DNA of 34,616 nucleotides from Planctomycetota bacterium (GTDB taxonomy: Bacteria; Planctomycetota; Phycisphaerae; UBA1845), in NCBI GenBank assembly GCA_024275565.1, contig JAJRYY010000082.1, positions 1 through 34,616 on the forward strand, in the 5' to 3' direction. Positions 25,566 through 34,616 of this stretch are shown piece by piece. Numbering within the stretch: the first letter of the stretch is position 1; each line of letters begins with the position of its first letter. A model generated the notes under the pieces. It was not told where the DNA came from. It ran no database searches and saw only the letters and a program-made list of their open reading frames with translations. A program made the position numbers and the translations under genes.

Positions 25566-25616
25566 AGCTCGCAATGCCGAAGGATTCGATCATCCTCGGT
25601 GTTGCGAGCTTTTTTT
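25566..25616 (+). terminator. Rho-independent terminator
   Basis: AGCTCGCAA (25566-25574) pairs with TTGCGAGCT (25602-25610). The stem continues with TGCCGA-GGAT against ATCCTCGGTG with one bulged A, followed by seven T at 25610-25616. It lies 90 bp after the stop of the third PEP-CTERM gene. Confidence 0.92.
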
Positions 25617-25661
25617 ATGGAATGTGGTCAGATTCAGCTGCACTTCAATCGTCGAGGGTAG

Positions 25662-25699
25662 TGCGTAATCGCCGGGGTTGTGCGTAATCGTCGGGATTG
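25662..25699 (+). repeat. 19-bp tandem repeat
   Basis: tgcgtaatcgccggggttg (25662-25680) and tgcgtaatcgtcgggattg (25681-25699), followed by a partial third copy. The gcgtaatc core resembles the repeat at 9451-9488. Confidence 0.88.
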
Positions 25700-26216
25700 T
25701 GCGTGGTTGCATCCATGGAAAATCTGGAAAGTTCCGGTAAAAAGTGGGCTGTTGCTCAAGTCGTGGGGAATATACCTGTTTATTGGGTTGCTTGCTGATG
25801 GCAGTTTCGACATAATTCACCTTGAAAGATTGCAGTACCAGTTTCTACAATCGGGGTCTTATCTACTCACCGGGGTCTGGGGCGCTCTGGTTGTGTATCG
25901 ATGTCCGGATTCGCACGTTGTGCTCGCGATACTCGCAGGCCGGGTACTCGAAGGCCGGTGCGCGGGTTTGCATTGTAGTGATTCTGGGGGCGATTGTCCG
26001 AGAGCGAGAGTCCAGGGTAGGAAGAAGCAGCCGTGGGGTCGTTCATGCTGCTTTTGTTGTGTATGGGTCGGGCGTGGTGGTCGTCCTGGTAGTGGATGCC
26101 TGTCGTCGAACACTGTGTGCCGCAAACGATCTGCTGCTGTTGCTGTGCGCGTTGGCAGGTCAAGTGCAAGTCGCGAACGAACTGGCGAGCAATCTCTCGC
26201 CATTGGAGAAAATGAA

Positions 26217-29213
26217 ATGATCGGGGTACGCCACGGAAGGATGCTAGTCGTTGCCACATTTGGGTTGAGTGCCGTTTTCTTCACCGCGGAAGCACAGCCA
26301 CCAGACACACTCCCACCAGAGACACTGCCGCCAGTCGCACTGACTGATTCTGCGTCGGCTGATGCTGACTCTGGGTCGGCTGATACTGATTCTGCGTCGG
26401 CTGATGTTGTCACGAATCCTGCCGCCACACCGTACGAGGTTCTTTCCCGCCCTGACTATCAGCCGATGGTCCGTGCCAAGCTTGGCCTGCTTCAGTCCAG
26501 CATCCAGCGTCTGACGGTTCCTGAGGGGCGTCCTGTCCGGTTCTCTGCGACGATTGAACTCGATGGTCAGCCGGTCACCCTGTCTCTGGAGAAGCAGTCC
26601 ATCAGGGCATCGGATTTCAAACTCATGGTTCAGCGTGCTGATGATGGCAGTCTGGTTGAGGAAGAACCACCGCCGGTCAGTACGTATCGTGGGATGGTCG
26701 ATGCTTACCCGGACGCTTATGTGCGGGCCTCGCTGATCGACGGGAAGCTTCACGCCATCATTCATGCGAGCGATGAAACATTCGGTGTTCAACCGGTTTC
26801 GGATGCTGAGATTGAATCACACAAGAACGATCACGTTGTCTATCGGATGTCCGATTCAGAGGATGTCGAAGGCAACTTTTGTGGTACCAGTGAGAAGTAT
26901 CGCCTTCTTGCCGAGAGTTACTGGAATCCAGGTGCCAATCCCACCTCGGCGGGTACGGGGCTTTCCATCGCTGAGCTTGGTACGGATGCCGATTTTGAAT
27001 TTTACCAGAAAAACGGCAACAGTGTTTCCAACACCGTGCTTGACATTGAGCGGGTTATCAACGGATTCGTGCTGAACTCGTCCACCAGTGTTGCGGCTGC
27101 TTATGAAGACAATGCTTCGATCAACATCACGTTTGAGTTGACAACCATGATCGTTCGCACGGTGGCTGCGGACCCTTATTCCACGACGGATTCCAGTGGT
27201 ATGCTTTGCGAATTGAGAGCGACCTGGGACAGTTTGCCGGAGTCAGACATTCGCAGAGATGCTGCTCATCTTTTCACTGGCAAGGTGATCGCGGGTCCTC
27301 CTATCGGCGTGGCGTATCTTTTCGGTATGTGCAATACGAGCAATGGTATTGATCCAGATTGCCCGACGCAGCTTGGAAGATTTCAGTATGGCGTTTCGGA
27401 ATCGCGGTATTCTGGTTCTAACACGACCCGGCGGGTTGCGCTTACTGCGCATGAGCTTGCGCATAATTTTGGCGCCAGTCATTGTACGGGAAGCGGGTGT
27501 CATATCATGTGTGACACCATCAACGGATGTGGCGGTCTTCCTCCGATAATTTTTGGTACTGCTGCGAGTGGTCAAATCTCCAGTTTCATCAGTGGTGAGT
27601 CATGTTTCGCGAATCTCTCCGCACCTCAGACCCTTCCTTTTTCAGACAATTTTGAATCGGGAATTTCCTCCAGTCGATGGAGTTATGTCGATGGTGTCGG
27701 GACGACGACAGCGGCTGTCAGCGAGCCAAGCCCTGTTCGTACGCTCAACCTTGACGCCACTGGCAATGATGCCTACGAGAACAATGAAATCCGTAGCAAT
27801 TTCATACAGCTTGGCGGTGAAACGTCTGTTTTGTTGACCTACTACACGCAGCATCGCTTCGTTGAGAACGGGGAATCTCTCTTTGTGGAATACTGGGGTT
27901 CCAACCGTGCGTGGAATGTGTTGAACGAGGTGATTTCTGACGGTACGACCCAGTCCCTTTTCGACATGCACCAGCACTCGCTTCCCGCCAATGCTCGACA
28001 TGATGAGTTTCGCCTCCGGTTCCGTGCGAATGTGAACCAGACGGACGATGACTGGTATATCGACGACGTGTCCATCAGTACATCTGTGACCATTGTGGAC
28101 CAGCCGCAGAGCGTGACCGTGTGTGAAAATGAGATGGTGACACTTTCTGTCACTGCGTCTGGTGCTGCTCCGATCAGCTATCAGTGGCGTGTGGGGGGTG
28201 TCGATATCGGAGGTGCCACGAGTTCATCTCTGACCTTTAACGCAGTCACACTCTCTGACGCTGGAGATTATACCTGTTTCGTCTCCAATGCGGTCAGCAA
28301 TGTATTGAGTGACATTGCCACGCTTACCGTCACTTCCACTGCCTCCTGCGATACGGGTTTGTTTTGCGACCCAGGCGAGTGTTCCTTCGGCGTTTGTGTG
28401 CCGGGTACGGACCCCTGCCCTGGGCAGCAGTGCGTCGAAGCGTCTCAAACGTGCATTGACCCGGCAGTTGTCACCTGTCAACTGTCCAGCAGCAGCGCTG
28501 CTCCTGGATCCACGGTGGATGTCGAGCTCTTTGTGAGTGACGCGATCAACCTTCGTGGTTATCAGACGACGCTTGGCATTTCCGGTCCTGCGAATGACGT
28601 TTCTGTCGATTGCCTCGGGGGGGGGATTGTCATCGACGAGGCGCGTTCGGACTGGGTGTTTTTAAACGTTGGAGACGCATTCTCAAAGACGAACTGTGGA
28701 AATCTTGCTGCCTTATCGGTACTTGGAAGTGTTGGTGGTTTTGTCAGCACGGATATTACGGGTGCACCGGGTTACCTCGTGACGTATCCCCTGACGATCG
28801 ATGCCGGTGCCGTCATCAACGACGTTTACACGCTGACGATTGAGCCATTCCCATCTACAGTTTTTACGCAACCGCCTGCGGCAGAGCTTCTGTTCACGAT
28901 TGGTCCTCCTTGCACGCTGACCATACAGAACTGCGTTGTGTTCCCCTATGGTGATGTTGATCTTGACTTCGACGTCGATATTTTTGATGTCACCTGTGTA
29001 TTTGACGAGTTCAGCTCCGGTTCGTCATCCTGCTTATTTGCGAATGTGGACATTGCGGGATTCCTTGGTGCCTGTTCTTCGAATGGTACCATCGATGTAT
29101 TTGATGTTACGGCCGTGATAGACGCCTTCGAGAGCGTGCCTGGCTGTGCAGATCCGTGCGTGACGCCATCGCCAACGCCTCCTGGAACGTCACAAGCTGT
29201 ACGGTATAAATAA
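26217..29213 (+). CDS. Secreted M12B-like metalloprotease with Ig, cohesin-like and dockerin-like modules
   Basis: 998 residues from the ATG at 26217 (GGAG 8 nt upstream). Signal peptide to about residue 26 (FFTAEA). A spacer with SADADSGSADTDSASAD repeats precedes a propeptide-like region (about 73-215). The zincin catalytic domain (about 220-465) has HELAHNFGASH at 412-422, with zinc-binding H412, H416 and H422, base E413, and the Met-turn candidate CHIMCD at about 428. A beta-rich adhesion-like domain follows (about 475-620), then an Ig domain (626-706; YQWRVGG, DAGDYTCFVSN), a Cys-rich stretch (711-747), and a cohesin-like domain (752-895; NLRGYQTTLG, EARSDWVF). Last are dockerin-like loops (911-975; YGDVDLDFDVDIFDVTCVFD and NGTIDVFDVTAVIDAF). 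It likely degrades extracellular protein while docked at the surface or in a secreted assembly. Confidence 0.92.
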   Translation: MIGVRHGRMLVVATFGLSAVFFTAEAQPPDTLPPETLPPVALTDSASADADSGSADTDSASADVVTNPAATPYEVLSRPDYQPMVRAKLGLLQSSIQRLTVPEGRPVRFSATIELDGQPVTLSLEKQSIRASDFKLMVQRADDGSLVEEEPPPVSTYRGMVDAYPDAYVRASLIDGKLHAIIHASDETFGVQPVSDAEIESHKNDHVVYRMSDSEDVEGNFCGTSEKYRLLAESYWNPGANPTSAGTGLSIAELGTDADFEFYQKNGNSVSNTVLDIERVINGFVLNSSTSVAAAYEDNASINITFELTTMIVRTVAADPYSTTDSSGMLCELRATWDSLPESDIRRDAAHLFTGKVIAGPPIGVAYLFGMCNTSNGIDPDCPTQLGRFQYGVSESRYSGSNTTRRVALTAHELAHNFGASHCTGSGCHIMCDTINGCGGLPPIIFGTAASGQISSFISGESCFANLSAPQTLPFSDNFESGISSSRWSYVDGVGTTTAAVSEPSPVRTLNLDATGNDAYENNEIRSNFIQLGGETSVLLTYYTQHRFVENGESLFVEYWGSNRAWNVLNEVISDGTTQSLFDMHQHSLPANARHDEFRLRFRANVNQTDDDWYIDDVSISTSVTIVDQPQSVTVCENEMVTLSVTASGAAPISYQWRVGGVDIGGATSSSLTFNAVTLSDAGDYTCFVSNAVSNVLSDIATLTVTSTASCDTGLFCDPGECSFGVCVPGTDPCPGQQCVEASQTCIDPAVVTCQLSSSSAAPGSTVDVELFVSDAINLRGYQTTLGISGPANDVSVDCLGGGIVIDEARSDWVFLNVGDAFSKTNCGNLAALSVLGSVGGFVSTDITGAPGYLVTYPLTIDAGAVINDVYTLTIEPFPSTVFTQPPAAELLFTIGPPCTLTIQNCVVFPYGDVDLDFDVDIFDVTCVFDEFSSGSSSCLFANVDIAGFLGACSSNGTIDVFDVTAVIDAFESVPGCADPCVTPSPTPPGTSQAVRYK

Positions 29214-29239
29214 AATTTGAAGGCGTGTTGATCGATGAC

Positions 29240-29295
29240 GACATGGCGTATTTGACATGCCGTATTTGACATAGCGTTTTTGATGTAGCGTTTTC
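29240..29295 (+). repeat. 14-bp tandem repeat, four units
   Basis: gacatggcgtattt, gacatgccgtattt, gacatagcgttttt and gatgtagcgttttc follow one another at 29240-29295, shortly after the metalloprotease stop. Divergence increases from left to right. Confidence 0.93.
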
Positions 29296-29506
29296 GGTCG
29301 TTGTGCAGCATCGGAAGAGGAGTGTGTTGATAGTATAAAGTCACATTTTCGGATGCTACAACCCAGCGGGACTTACCTTGAAGTTCACGCACCTCGCGTC
29401 GGACACGCGAGGTGTGCAGCGAGATACCATTGTTCGCCATTTTTGGGTCCAGGATAGGGAGCTGAAACCACTCAATCCTCATGGCCCCGACAGGAAAGGA
29501 TTCGAC

Positions 29507-31393
29507 ATGAACGCCTCGATTCGTTGTTGCACTTTTGTTGTGGCCATTCTTACGTTACCCCTCTTGGGACAAACCGTGTCATTGGAACCGCGCGGTGGTG
29601 TTGGAAACGAGATCACGGTGGGACCTGGTGCTACTGTGACGATCGACTTCTTCGTCGAGAACCTTGCGCCCGAATTGTTCCGAAGTTACCAGATGACGCT
29701 CGAGAGTACCTATACAAGCGCAAAATCCGGAACGGTCGATCACGATGGACTTGCCCCGATCGTCGACGACCAACGCTCTGACTTTGTCTTTTCCGGGGTG
29801 GGTGCCGTGAATGCGGGATCAGTGTCGCCGGTGAGTTTTCTGGCTGCAGTGATCGACCTGAATGATGCTGTGCTCGTGACAGATAAAAAGTATCTTGGTG
29901 AGGTCACTTTTGTTGTCTCCAACGACGCGTCTGGTGATTTCTTTATCACACTCGTCGGCGTTGGACTTACCAGCGTGCTGGCGACACCGGGGCAACCTCC
30001 AGAGCCCATCGCGTTCACACCCATCGCAGCAACGATTAATGTCATTTGTCTGGGTAATGAAGATTGCGACGATGGTCTGTTCTGCAATGGAGCTGAAACC
30101 TGCGTTGGTGGACTTTGTATTGCAGGATCAGACCCTTGCACGACACCTAGCCTGGACCTCTGCGATGAAGACAACGACCTCTGCGTCGAATGTCTCACGA
30201 ACGCTGACTGCGACGATGGAGTGATCTGCAACGGGGTGGAAGAATGTATCACAGGTGCCTGCCAGGCAGGACCAGACGCCGCACCTGGTACTGCGTGCGG
30301 CGACCCCTCCAGTTCGCTCTGCGATGGTCCGGATCAGTGCGATGGCAATGGTGTGTGTGGGAATAATACCCTCGCAGACGGGACCCCTTGCGATGACAAC
30401 ATGTTCTGCACGACAGGTGAGCTCTGCACGGGTGGTGTCTGCGGTGGTGGTGGACCAACTGACTGCAACGATTTCGTCCCCTGCACCACCGATTCATGCA
30501 ACGAGGACACTGACCAGTGCGACAACCCACTCGACGCCGGGTTCTGTTTTATCGACAATATCTGTTACCCCGTTGGAAAATTGAGTCCCGACAACGAATG
30601 CGAAACCTGTAATTCCGCGATGAATCCGAACGACTGGACCATGCTGGACGATGGTTCACCCTGTGACAGTGACGGTAACGACTGCACCGAAAATGTCTGC
30701 ACCACAGGCATTTGCACGCACCCGGATCAGCCCCAGGGCACGCCCTGCGACGATGGTGTCGCCTGTACGGGAACCGGTGCTCCGGGAGTTGGTGTTGATG
30801 AATGTGACGCGTTCGGAACGTGTGCAGGTGTACTCGACCCCAACTGCGCCGATGACTGTGTCAATGCCATCGTTGCGTTTGAAGGTGCGAACTTCAGTAA
30901 CAATACTGGTTTCGGACCTGACGATGAGGAAGCCAGCTGCCAACCCAACTCCAACAATGATGCCTGGTTCCGATATTCTCCGCAAGGGTGCATCGGAGAC
31001 ACAGGTTTCACCAACGGCATTTTCCGGTTTAATACAGAAGGCAGTTCGTTCACCCCTTCCAATGACACCGTCATAAGCATCTATGATGCCTGCGGTGGCG
31101 GTAACGAACTTGACTGCGATGACGACAGCGGAACCGGTCTCCTCTCATCGCTCCTGTTCAACGTGACCTCCGGAACCACGTACTTCATCCGTGTGGCTGG
31201 TTTCCTCAACAATACCGGTCCTATCCAGCTGAACATTACGCGTGAAAACACCTGTTTCATTGACGGCATGTGCTATGCTGACGGCACTGTCAATCCGGCC
31301 AATTCCTGTCAGATTTGCACCGCTGCACTCAGCAATATCGACTGGACGTCGCGTCCCAAGGGTCTCGCATGTGGCAGCTCGAGCTTTGATTAA
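29507..31393 (+). CDS. Secreted Cys-rich modular protein, 5' part up to an in-frame TAA
   Basis: 628 residues to a TAA at 31391-31393. The start at 29507 has AGGAAAGGA 6 nt upstream and begins a signal peptide (MNASIRCCTFVVAILTLPLL). Residues about 23-179 are a cohesin-like module (FRSYQMTLEST; DDQRSDFVFSG; VTDKKYLGEVTFVV). About 180-445 are Cys-rich repeats of the form CDDGLFCNGAETCVGGLC. About 446-583 form a beta-rich module resembling the pre-peptidase/PPC type (NDTVISIYDACGGGNELDCDDD; GTTYFIRVAGF). Cys-rich repeats then resume until the TAA, which falls inside a repeat (ACGSSSFD-stop-CDSADACDG). The reading frame continues unbroken afterwards to 33109, so the original gene was about 1,200 codons. 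Confidence 0.85.
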   Translation: MNASIRCCTFVVAILTLPLLGQTVSLEPRGGVGNEITVGPGATVTIDFFVENLAPELFRSYQMTLESTYTSAKSGTVDHDGLAPIVDDQRSDFVFSGVGAVNAGSVSPVSFLAAVIDLNDAVLVTDKKYLGEVTFVVSNDASGDFFITLVGVGLTSVLATPGQPPEPIAFTPIAATINVICLGNEDCDDGLFCNGAETCVGGLCIAGSDPCTTPSLDLCDEDNDLCVECLTNADCDDGVICNGVEECITGACQAGPDAAPGTACGDPSSSLCDGPDQCDGNGVCGNNTLADGTPCDDNMFCTTGELCTGGVCGGGGPTDCNDFVPCTTDSCNEDTDQCDNPLDAGFCFIDNICYPVGKLSPDNECETCNSAMNPNDWTMLDDGSPCDSDGNDCTENVCTTGICTHPDQPQGTPCDDGVACTGTGAPGVGVDECDAFGTCAGVLDPNCADDCVNAIVAFEGANFSNNTGFGPDDEEASCQPNSNNDAWFRYSPQGCIGDTGFTNGIFRFNTEGSSFTPSNDTVISIYDACGGGNELDCDDDSGTGLLSSLLFNVTSGTTYFIRVAGFLNNTGPIQLNITRENTCFIDGMCYADGTVNPANSCQICTAALSNIDWTSRPKGLACGSSSFD

Positions 31394-33109
31394 TGCGACA
31401 GTGCTGATGCGTGTGATGGGCTTGGGACCTGCGAACCGAACAACAAGCCCGATGGAACGCCCTGCTCCGACGATGGAAACGACTGCTCCATCGATGAGTG
31501 CCAATCCGGTGTCTGTGCCCACCCGGCAGAACCCACCGGAACATTCTGCGGATCAGCAGACGACACCGAATGCGACAATCCTGACACATGCGACGGTGCG
31601 GGCCTCTGCCTCGACAACTTCGAGAGCAATGGGTTTGCCTGTGGTGATCCAACGGTCCTCGATTGCGATATTGCAGATACCTGCGATGGTGCGGGAGCGT
31701 GCCTCATCAACCTTGTGTCCGACGGAACGCCCTGTACGGACGATCTGAACGATTGCACGGATGATTTTTGCGATGTTGGCGTGTGTATTCATCCCGACTT
31801 GCCCGCCGGAACTGCGTGCGGTTCTTCGGCTGACACTCAGTGCGACAACCCCGATACCTGCGACGGACTCGGGTTATGTCTCGATAATTTCGAGATGGAC
31901 GGTTTGATCTGTGACGATGCCGACATCTGCACCGATCCGGACACCTGTCTGTCTGGCGTATGCAGTGGTCCGTTTGGAGCGGATCCGCCCCTGCTTGCAG
32001 GCGTTGGCTCTCGGGCGTTCTCTGTCACACCAGTGCCGCCGGGATCTGGCACCATACAGGCCATTCGTATCACATCGCCAGATCACCCCTGTCTGCTGAA
32101 ATATGTCGATGGTATGGGGAATCTGATCGACACCCCTGTCTTTATGACTCCGGACGACTGGGGTACTGTCATCGTCACTGGTGCAGAAATCGTGCCCAGT
32201 TCGACTTATGGCGTACAGGCAGAGTGTGCTACGGACATTGGCGATGTGGCGTTTGTTTCTACATACTCGTGGGGTGACACTGATGGCAATTCGCTGGTGA
32301 ACATCTTCGATATCACCTGTGCCCTGGATGTGTTCCAGAATCAGCTTGGTTTCTGCCCGTTTGCGGCTGCCGATATCGTACCATGCACCCCGGATGGCGT
32401 TGTCAATGTCTTTGACGTCGTCATGGCTTTCGACGCTTTCCAGAACGGAAGCTTCCCATGTGTGGGCCCATGCCTCGGCGGTGGATGTTGCATCGGTACA
32501 GACTGCCAGATAGTCGATGACCTTGGTATGTGCGATGGTTTGAGCGGCATTTATCAGGGTGACGGTATCAACTGTTTCCCAAATGCCTGTACGCCAGCAC
32601 CTACCAGCCCTCAGGGCATCGCGGCCTCCCGATATCCGGAGACACAAATCAGTCTTGTGGCTGACACTTCGCTGGTCTCTGCAGGTGATCTGCTCGAGGT
32701 TCATCTCTACGCAGATGGCATTCAGAACGTCCGTGGTTATCAGTTGTCGTTGTCATCCCGCAGGAACCAGGGTTGGCATGTGGTTCAAGAGGAAATCAGG
32801 ACCGATAAAAGCGATTTCCTGTTCGCTGGTCAGGAAGTTCTGAGTGCTGCGAACCAGGACCACACTATCCTTGCAGCGACGCTCGACTCAGCCATAACCA
32901 CAACGGACACACGTTACCTGGCGACGTTCACGATTCAGATCGACCGTGATGATCTGGACGAGTTCACGATTTCGCTCAACCCCAAAACCACACATTTTGT
33001 AGATCCGAAGGGGAATGGGATCGCCGTCCAACTGACCGGCAATACCCTTACAACCGTTGCAGACCTCAAAGCCGGAACGAGAATACAGCAGCAAAGCCTG
33101 CAACGCTAA
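31394..33109 (+). pseudogene. 3' continuation of the interrupted Cys-rich gene: Cys-rich repeats, dockerin-like and cohesin-like domains
   Basis: Same frame as the gene starting at 29507, immediately after its TAA. It has no plausible start of its own: the first start-type codon is a GTG at 31715 in mid-repeat, without signal peptide or ribosome binding site. It encodes CDSADACDGLGTC-type repeats to about 31960 and a beta-rich module. Dockerin-like loops follow (WGDTDGNSLVNIFDIT; DGVVNVFDVVMAFDAF) at about 32270-32450, then a GGCCIGTDCQ Cys motif. The last domain is a second cohesin-like module (NVRGYQLSLSS; IRTDKSDFLFAG; TTTDTRYLATFTI) matching the module at the start of the gene. Either the gene is a recent pseudogene, the stop is a sequence error, or the stop is read through at low level. 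Confidence 0.75.
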
Positions 33110-33504
33110 GAACCCGTTCCTCCGATAACACCCTTGAGGCGGCGATCGATCTTTCACTGATCGACGCCGCCTCTTCTTTTACGCCCAAATGTGACATCGT
33201 CCCAGTATTCACCCTTGAATCCGGAAGTCAGATTCGATAATCTCAAGTGAACATGTAGAGGGGATTCTCACAATCAATGGAGGCTTGCACACTCCACCCC
33301 CTCTATCTCGGTCTGTACAAATTGGATAAGGGGCGGGCGTACCATACATCTGTGTGGTTCCCCCGCGACGTTTTCGAGCGCATGGCGCCCGTCTGACACT
33401 GTCGCTGTACATGGCCTGCGGCTTTGTATGGGGCACCCTCGCGGGCAATAACACGGGTCGGAAATTTTCGACGAGCAGCAGTACTGATAAGAAGAGGTGG
33501 AAGC
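33110..33504. other. Spacer between the two Cys-rich protein genes
   Basis: It begins with a strong terminator (33136-33180) and ends with AGAGGTGG before the next ATG. A short inverted repeat gtcgg-aaattt-tcgac lies at about 33459-33475. No gene is visible in the remaining 320 bp. Confidence 0.7.
33136..33180 (+). terminator. Rho-independent terminator
   Basis: GAGGCGGCG (33136-33144), bulged A, TCGATC (33146-33151), loop tttcact, GATCGA (33159-33164), CGCCGCCTC (33165-33173), then ttctttt. The 15-bp stem begins 27 bp after the TAA at 33107-33109, marking the real end of the interrupted Cys-rich gene's transcript. Confidence 0.92.
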
Positions 33505-34616
33505 ATGAGCAGCAACTCCCGACGCACAAACACTTTCGCACATTCCACGTTCCTCGCGAGCTTGATAGCGTTCACAGTCACGGTCATCACACCGGCGTAT
33601 TCTGGTGTGCCCATCGTGATCGATTTTGAAACCGAAGACGACCTGGTAACGCCACTCCTCAATGGACAGAGTATCAACCCGCCTGGATGTCCGGGGTTTG
33701 GAAACATATTCAACGTCACGAACACCGGTCTGAACCTCGGTCCTGCCATTTTCGATTCATCTTCCACCGGCCCTAATCAGGCAGGCCCGGATTTCGATCT
33801 GCTTGTGGACAGTGGAAACATCCTCATGCTTCAGGACACTGAATCCTCATCCAACAGCAACTGCATCTTCAACCTGCCAAACGACGCAGGAGAAGGCGGA
33901 TCCCTCCTGTTCGATTTCTCGCCAGCCCCTTACCCGGTGCGCATCATTTCCATCGATGTGATCGATCGCGATGACAATGGACCGCTCCTGATTGTCATGA
34001 CCGACTCTGCCGGCTCGACACGCGACGTTATGATCCCTGCGAATTTCACCGGCGAGATCAATCTGGGCCAGATCGGTATCGGCACCGTTGATCTCTCCTC
34101 TGGGTTACCAACAGAATCCCCCGAGGTCCCCGGCGTCTTCACGACGGTCACCGATACACCCGCCGCTGGCCAAACTGCATTTGACGTCAACGACGTACTC
34201 GACATGGACATCATCTTTATCGGATCCGGAGCGATCGACAACCTGATCCTCGAGCCCGGCGGCGAATGCACGGTCGACGGAGACTGCGATGACACACTCT
34301 TCTGCAATGGCGTCGAAACGTGCGTCAACACCACATGCGTCCCTGGCAGTGATCCATGCACCAACCCGCTTCTGCCCTTCTGCCAGGAAGATACTGACAC
34401 CTGCGTGGAATGCCTGATGGACTCCGACTGCAGCGATGGCGACTTCTGCAACGGTACTGAAACATGCCTCAACTTCGTCTGTCAGCCCGGAACCGACCCA
34501 TGCGACGACGGCATCACATGCACCGATGATACTTGCGACGAAATCGGCGACACCTGTACGAACACGCCGAACGACGCAAACTGCGACAATGGCCTGTTCT
34601 GCGATGGCGTAGAGAC
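33505..34616 (+). CDS. 5' part of a secreted Cys-rich repeat protein, running off the right edge
   Basis: The frame opens with ATG at 33505 (AGAGGTGG 5 nt upstream) and stays open for 370 codons to the window end. Signal peptide about 1-34 ([19 protein letters not shown]). Residues about 36-250 form a beta-rich exported domain starting [20 protein letters not shown]. Its [20 protein letters not shown] and [11 protein letters not shown] are typical of the domain found in front of sorting signals in planctomycete exoproteins. From about residue 252 onward Cys-rich repeats begin ([32 protein letters not shown]), the same type as in the upstream gene. The anchor, if any, lies outside the window. 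Confidence 0.88.
   Translation, partial: MSSNSRRTNTFAHSTFLASLIAFTVTVITPAYSGVPIVIDFETEDDLVTPLLNGQSINPPGCPGFGNIFNVTNTGLNLGPAIFDSSSTGPNQAGPDFDLLVDSGNILMLQDTESSSNSNCIFNLPNDAGEGGSLLFDFSPAPYPVRIISIDVIDRDDNGPLLIVMTDSAGSTRDVMIPANFTGEINLGQIGIGTVDLSSGLPTESPEVPGVFTTVTDTPAAGQTAFDVNDVLDMDIIFIGSGAIDNLILEPGGECTVDGDCDDTLFCNGVETCVNTTCVPGSDPCTNPLLPFCQEDTDTCVECLMDSDCSDGDFCNGTETCLNFVCQPGTDPCDDGITCTDDTCDEIGDTCTNTPNDANCDNGLFCDGVE

Larger units (their letters stand above)
25477..26216. other. Spacer of about 740 bp upstream of the metalloprotease gene
   Basis: It contains the terminator at 25566-25616 and the 19-bp tandem repeat at 25662-25699. From 25706 to 26216 plus-strand frames happen to be open, including the metalloprotease frame for 179 codons, but the translations are Cys/Arg-rich and unlike protein, while the ATG at 26217 has both a GGAG site and a signal peptide. 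I see no gene here. Confidence 0.7.

Noticed and set aside
25680-26216. 179-codon in-frame extension upstream of the metalloprotease
   Set aside because: The translation is Cys/Arg/Trp-rich and unlike protein, and it would bury the signal peptide at 26217, which has its own GGAG site.
31391-31393. Stop-codon recoding at the TAA of the Cys-rich gene, by analogy with the selenoprotein
   Set aside because: TAA is not used for selenocysteine or pyrrolysine; a point mutation or sequence error is simpler.
1-34616. CRISPR array, tRNA, rRNA, insertion sequence or prophage
   Set aside because: No spaced direct-repeat array, no tRNA-like cloverleaf noticed, and no transposase, integrase or phage genes. 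The tandem repeats are contiguous, without unique spacers.

Overview
The window looks like part of a Planctomycetota chromosome, possibly of the Phycisphaerae type. This is inferred from gene content only: no rRNA, tRNA or taxonomic marker is present. The supporting features are PEP-CTERM proteins, dockerin-like GDxxxDGxxDxxD repeats, very long secreted Cys-rich proteins, a DUF1559/H-X9-DG-like pseudopilin, a multiheme cytochrome next to a CRTAC1/ASPIC-UnbV protein, and intergenic spacers full of short tandem repeats and palindromes.

Layout. 1-2.3 kb: an FG-GAP repeat protein and a lipoprotein, convergent. 2.5-7.4 kb: two translationally coupled genes, a membrane five-heme cytochrome with C-terminal TPRs followed by a membrane-anchored CRTAC1 protein. 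7.5-12 kb: an rRNA methyltransferase fused to a degenerate pseudouridine synthase domain, a class V aminotransferase, and a fatty acid hydroxylase/sterol desaturase. 12.6-17 kb, minus strand: an HDOD protein, a hydrolysing UDP-GlcNAc 2-epimerase (NeuC type), and one long gene joining a CMP-nonulosonate cytidylyltransferase to a nonulosonate synthase with SAF domain (NeuA-NeuB). These two nonulosonate genes could take UDP-GlcNAc to a CMP-activated sialic-acid-like sugar. 17.5 kb: an ArsC/Spx-like thioredoxin-fold gene interrupted by an in-frame TGA in a U-x-x-C context with a SECIS-like hairpin just downstream, best read as a selenoprotein. 18-21.3 kb: a pseudopilin, two lipoproteins and a His-rich DUF1579-like protein. 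21.4-34.6 kb: a cluster of exported proteins. They comprise a dockerin protein, three PEP-CTERM proteins, an M12B-like metalloprotease with Ig, cohesin-like and dockerin modules, a Cys-rich protein broken by an in-frame TAA, and the start of another Cys-rich protein that runs off the right edge.

How the parts relate. The right-hand third reuses a few modules. The same ectodomain occurs once with a dockerin-like tail and once with a PEP-CTERM tail. A cohesin-like module with an RSDxVF-type signature is shared by the protease and both ends of the Cys-rich protein. PEP-CTERM tails imply an exosortase and Sec decoding implies SelA/SelB/SelC/SelD; none of these is in the window. Tandem repeats of 14-26 bp occur in most spacers and also inside coding ends and linkers, where they appear to have added C-terminal tails and the linker of the NeuA-NeuB fusion.
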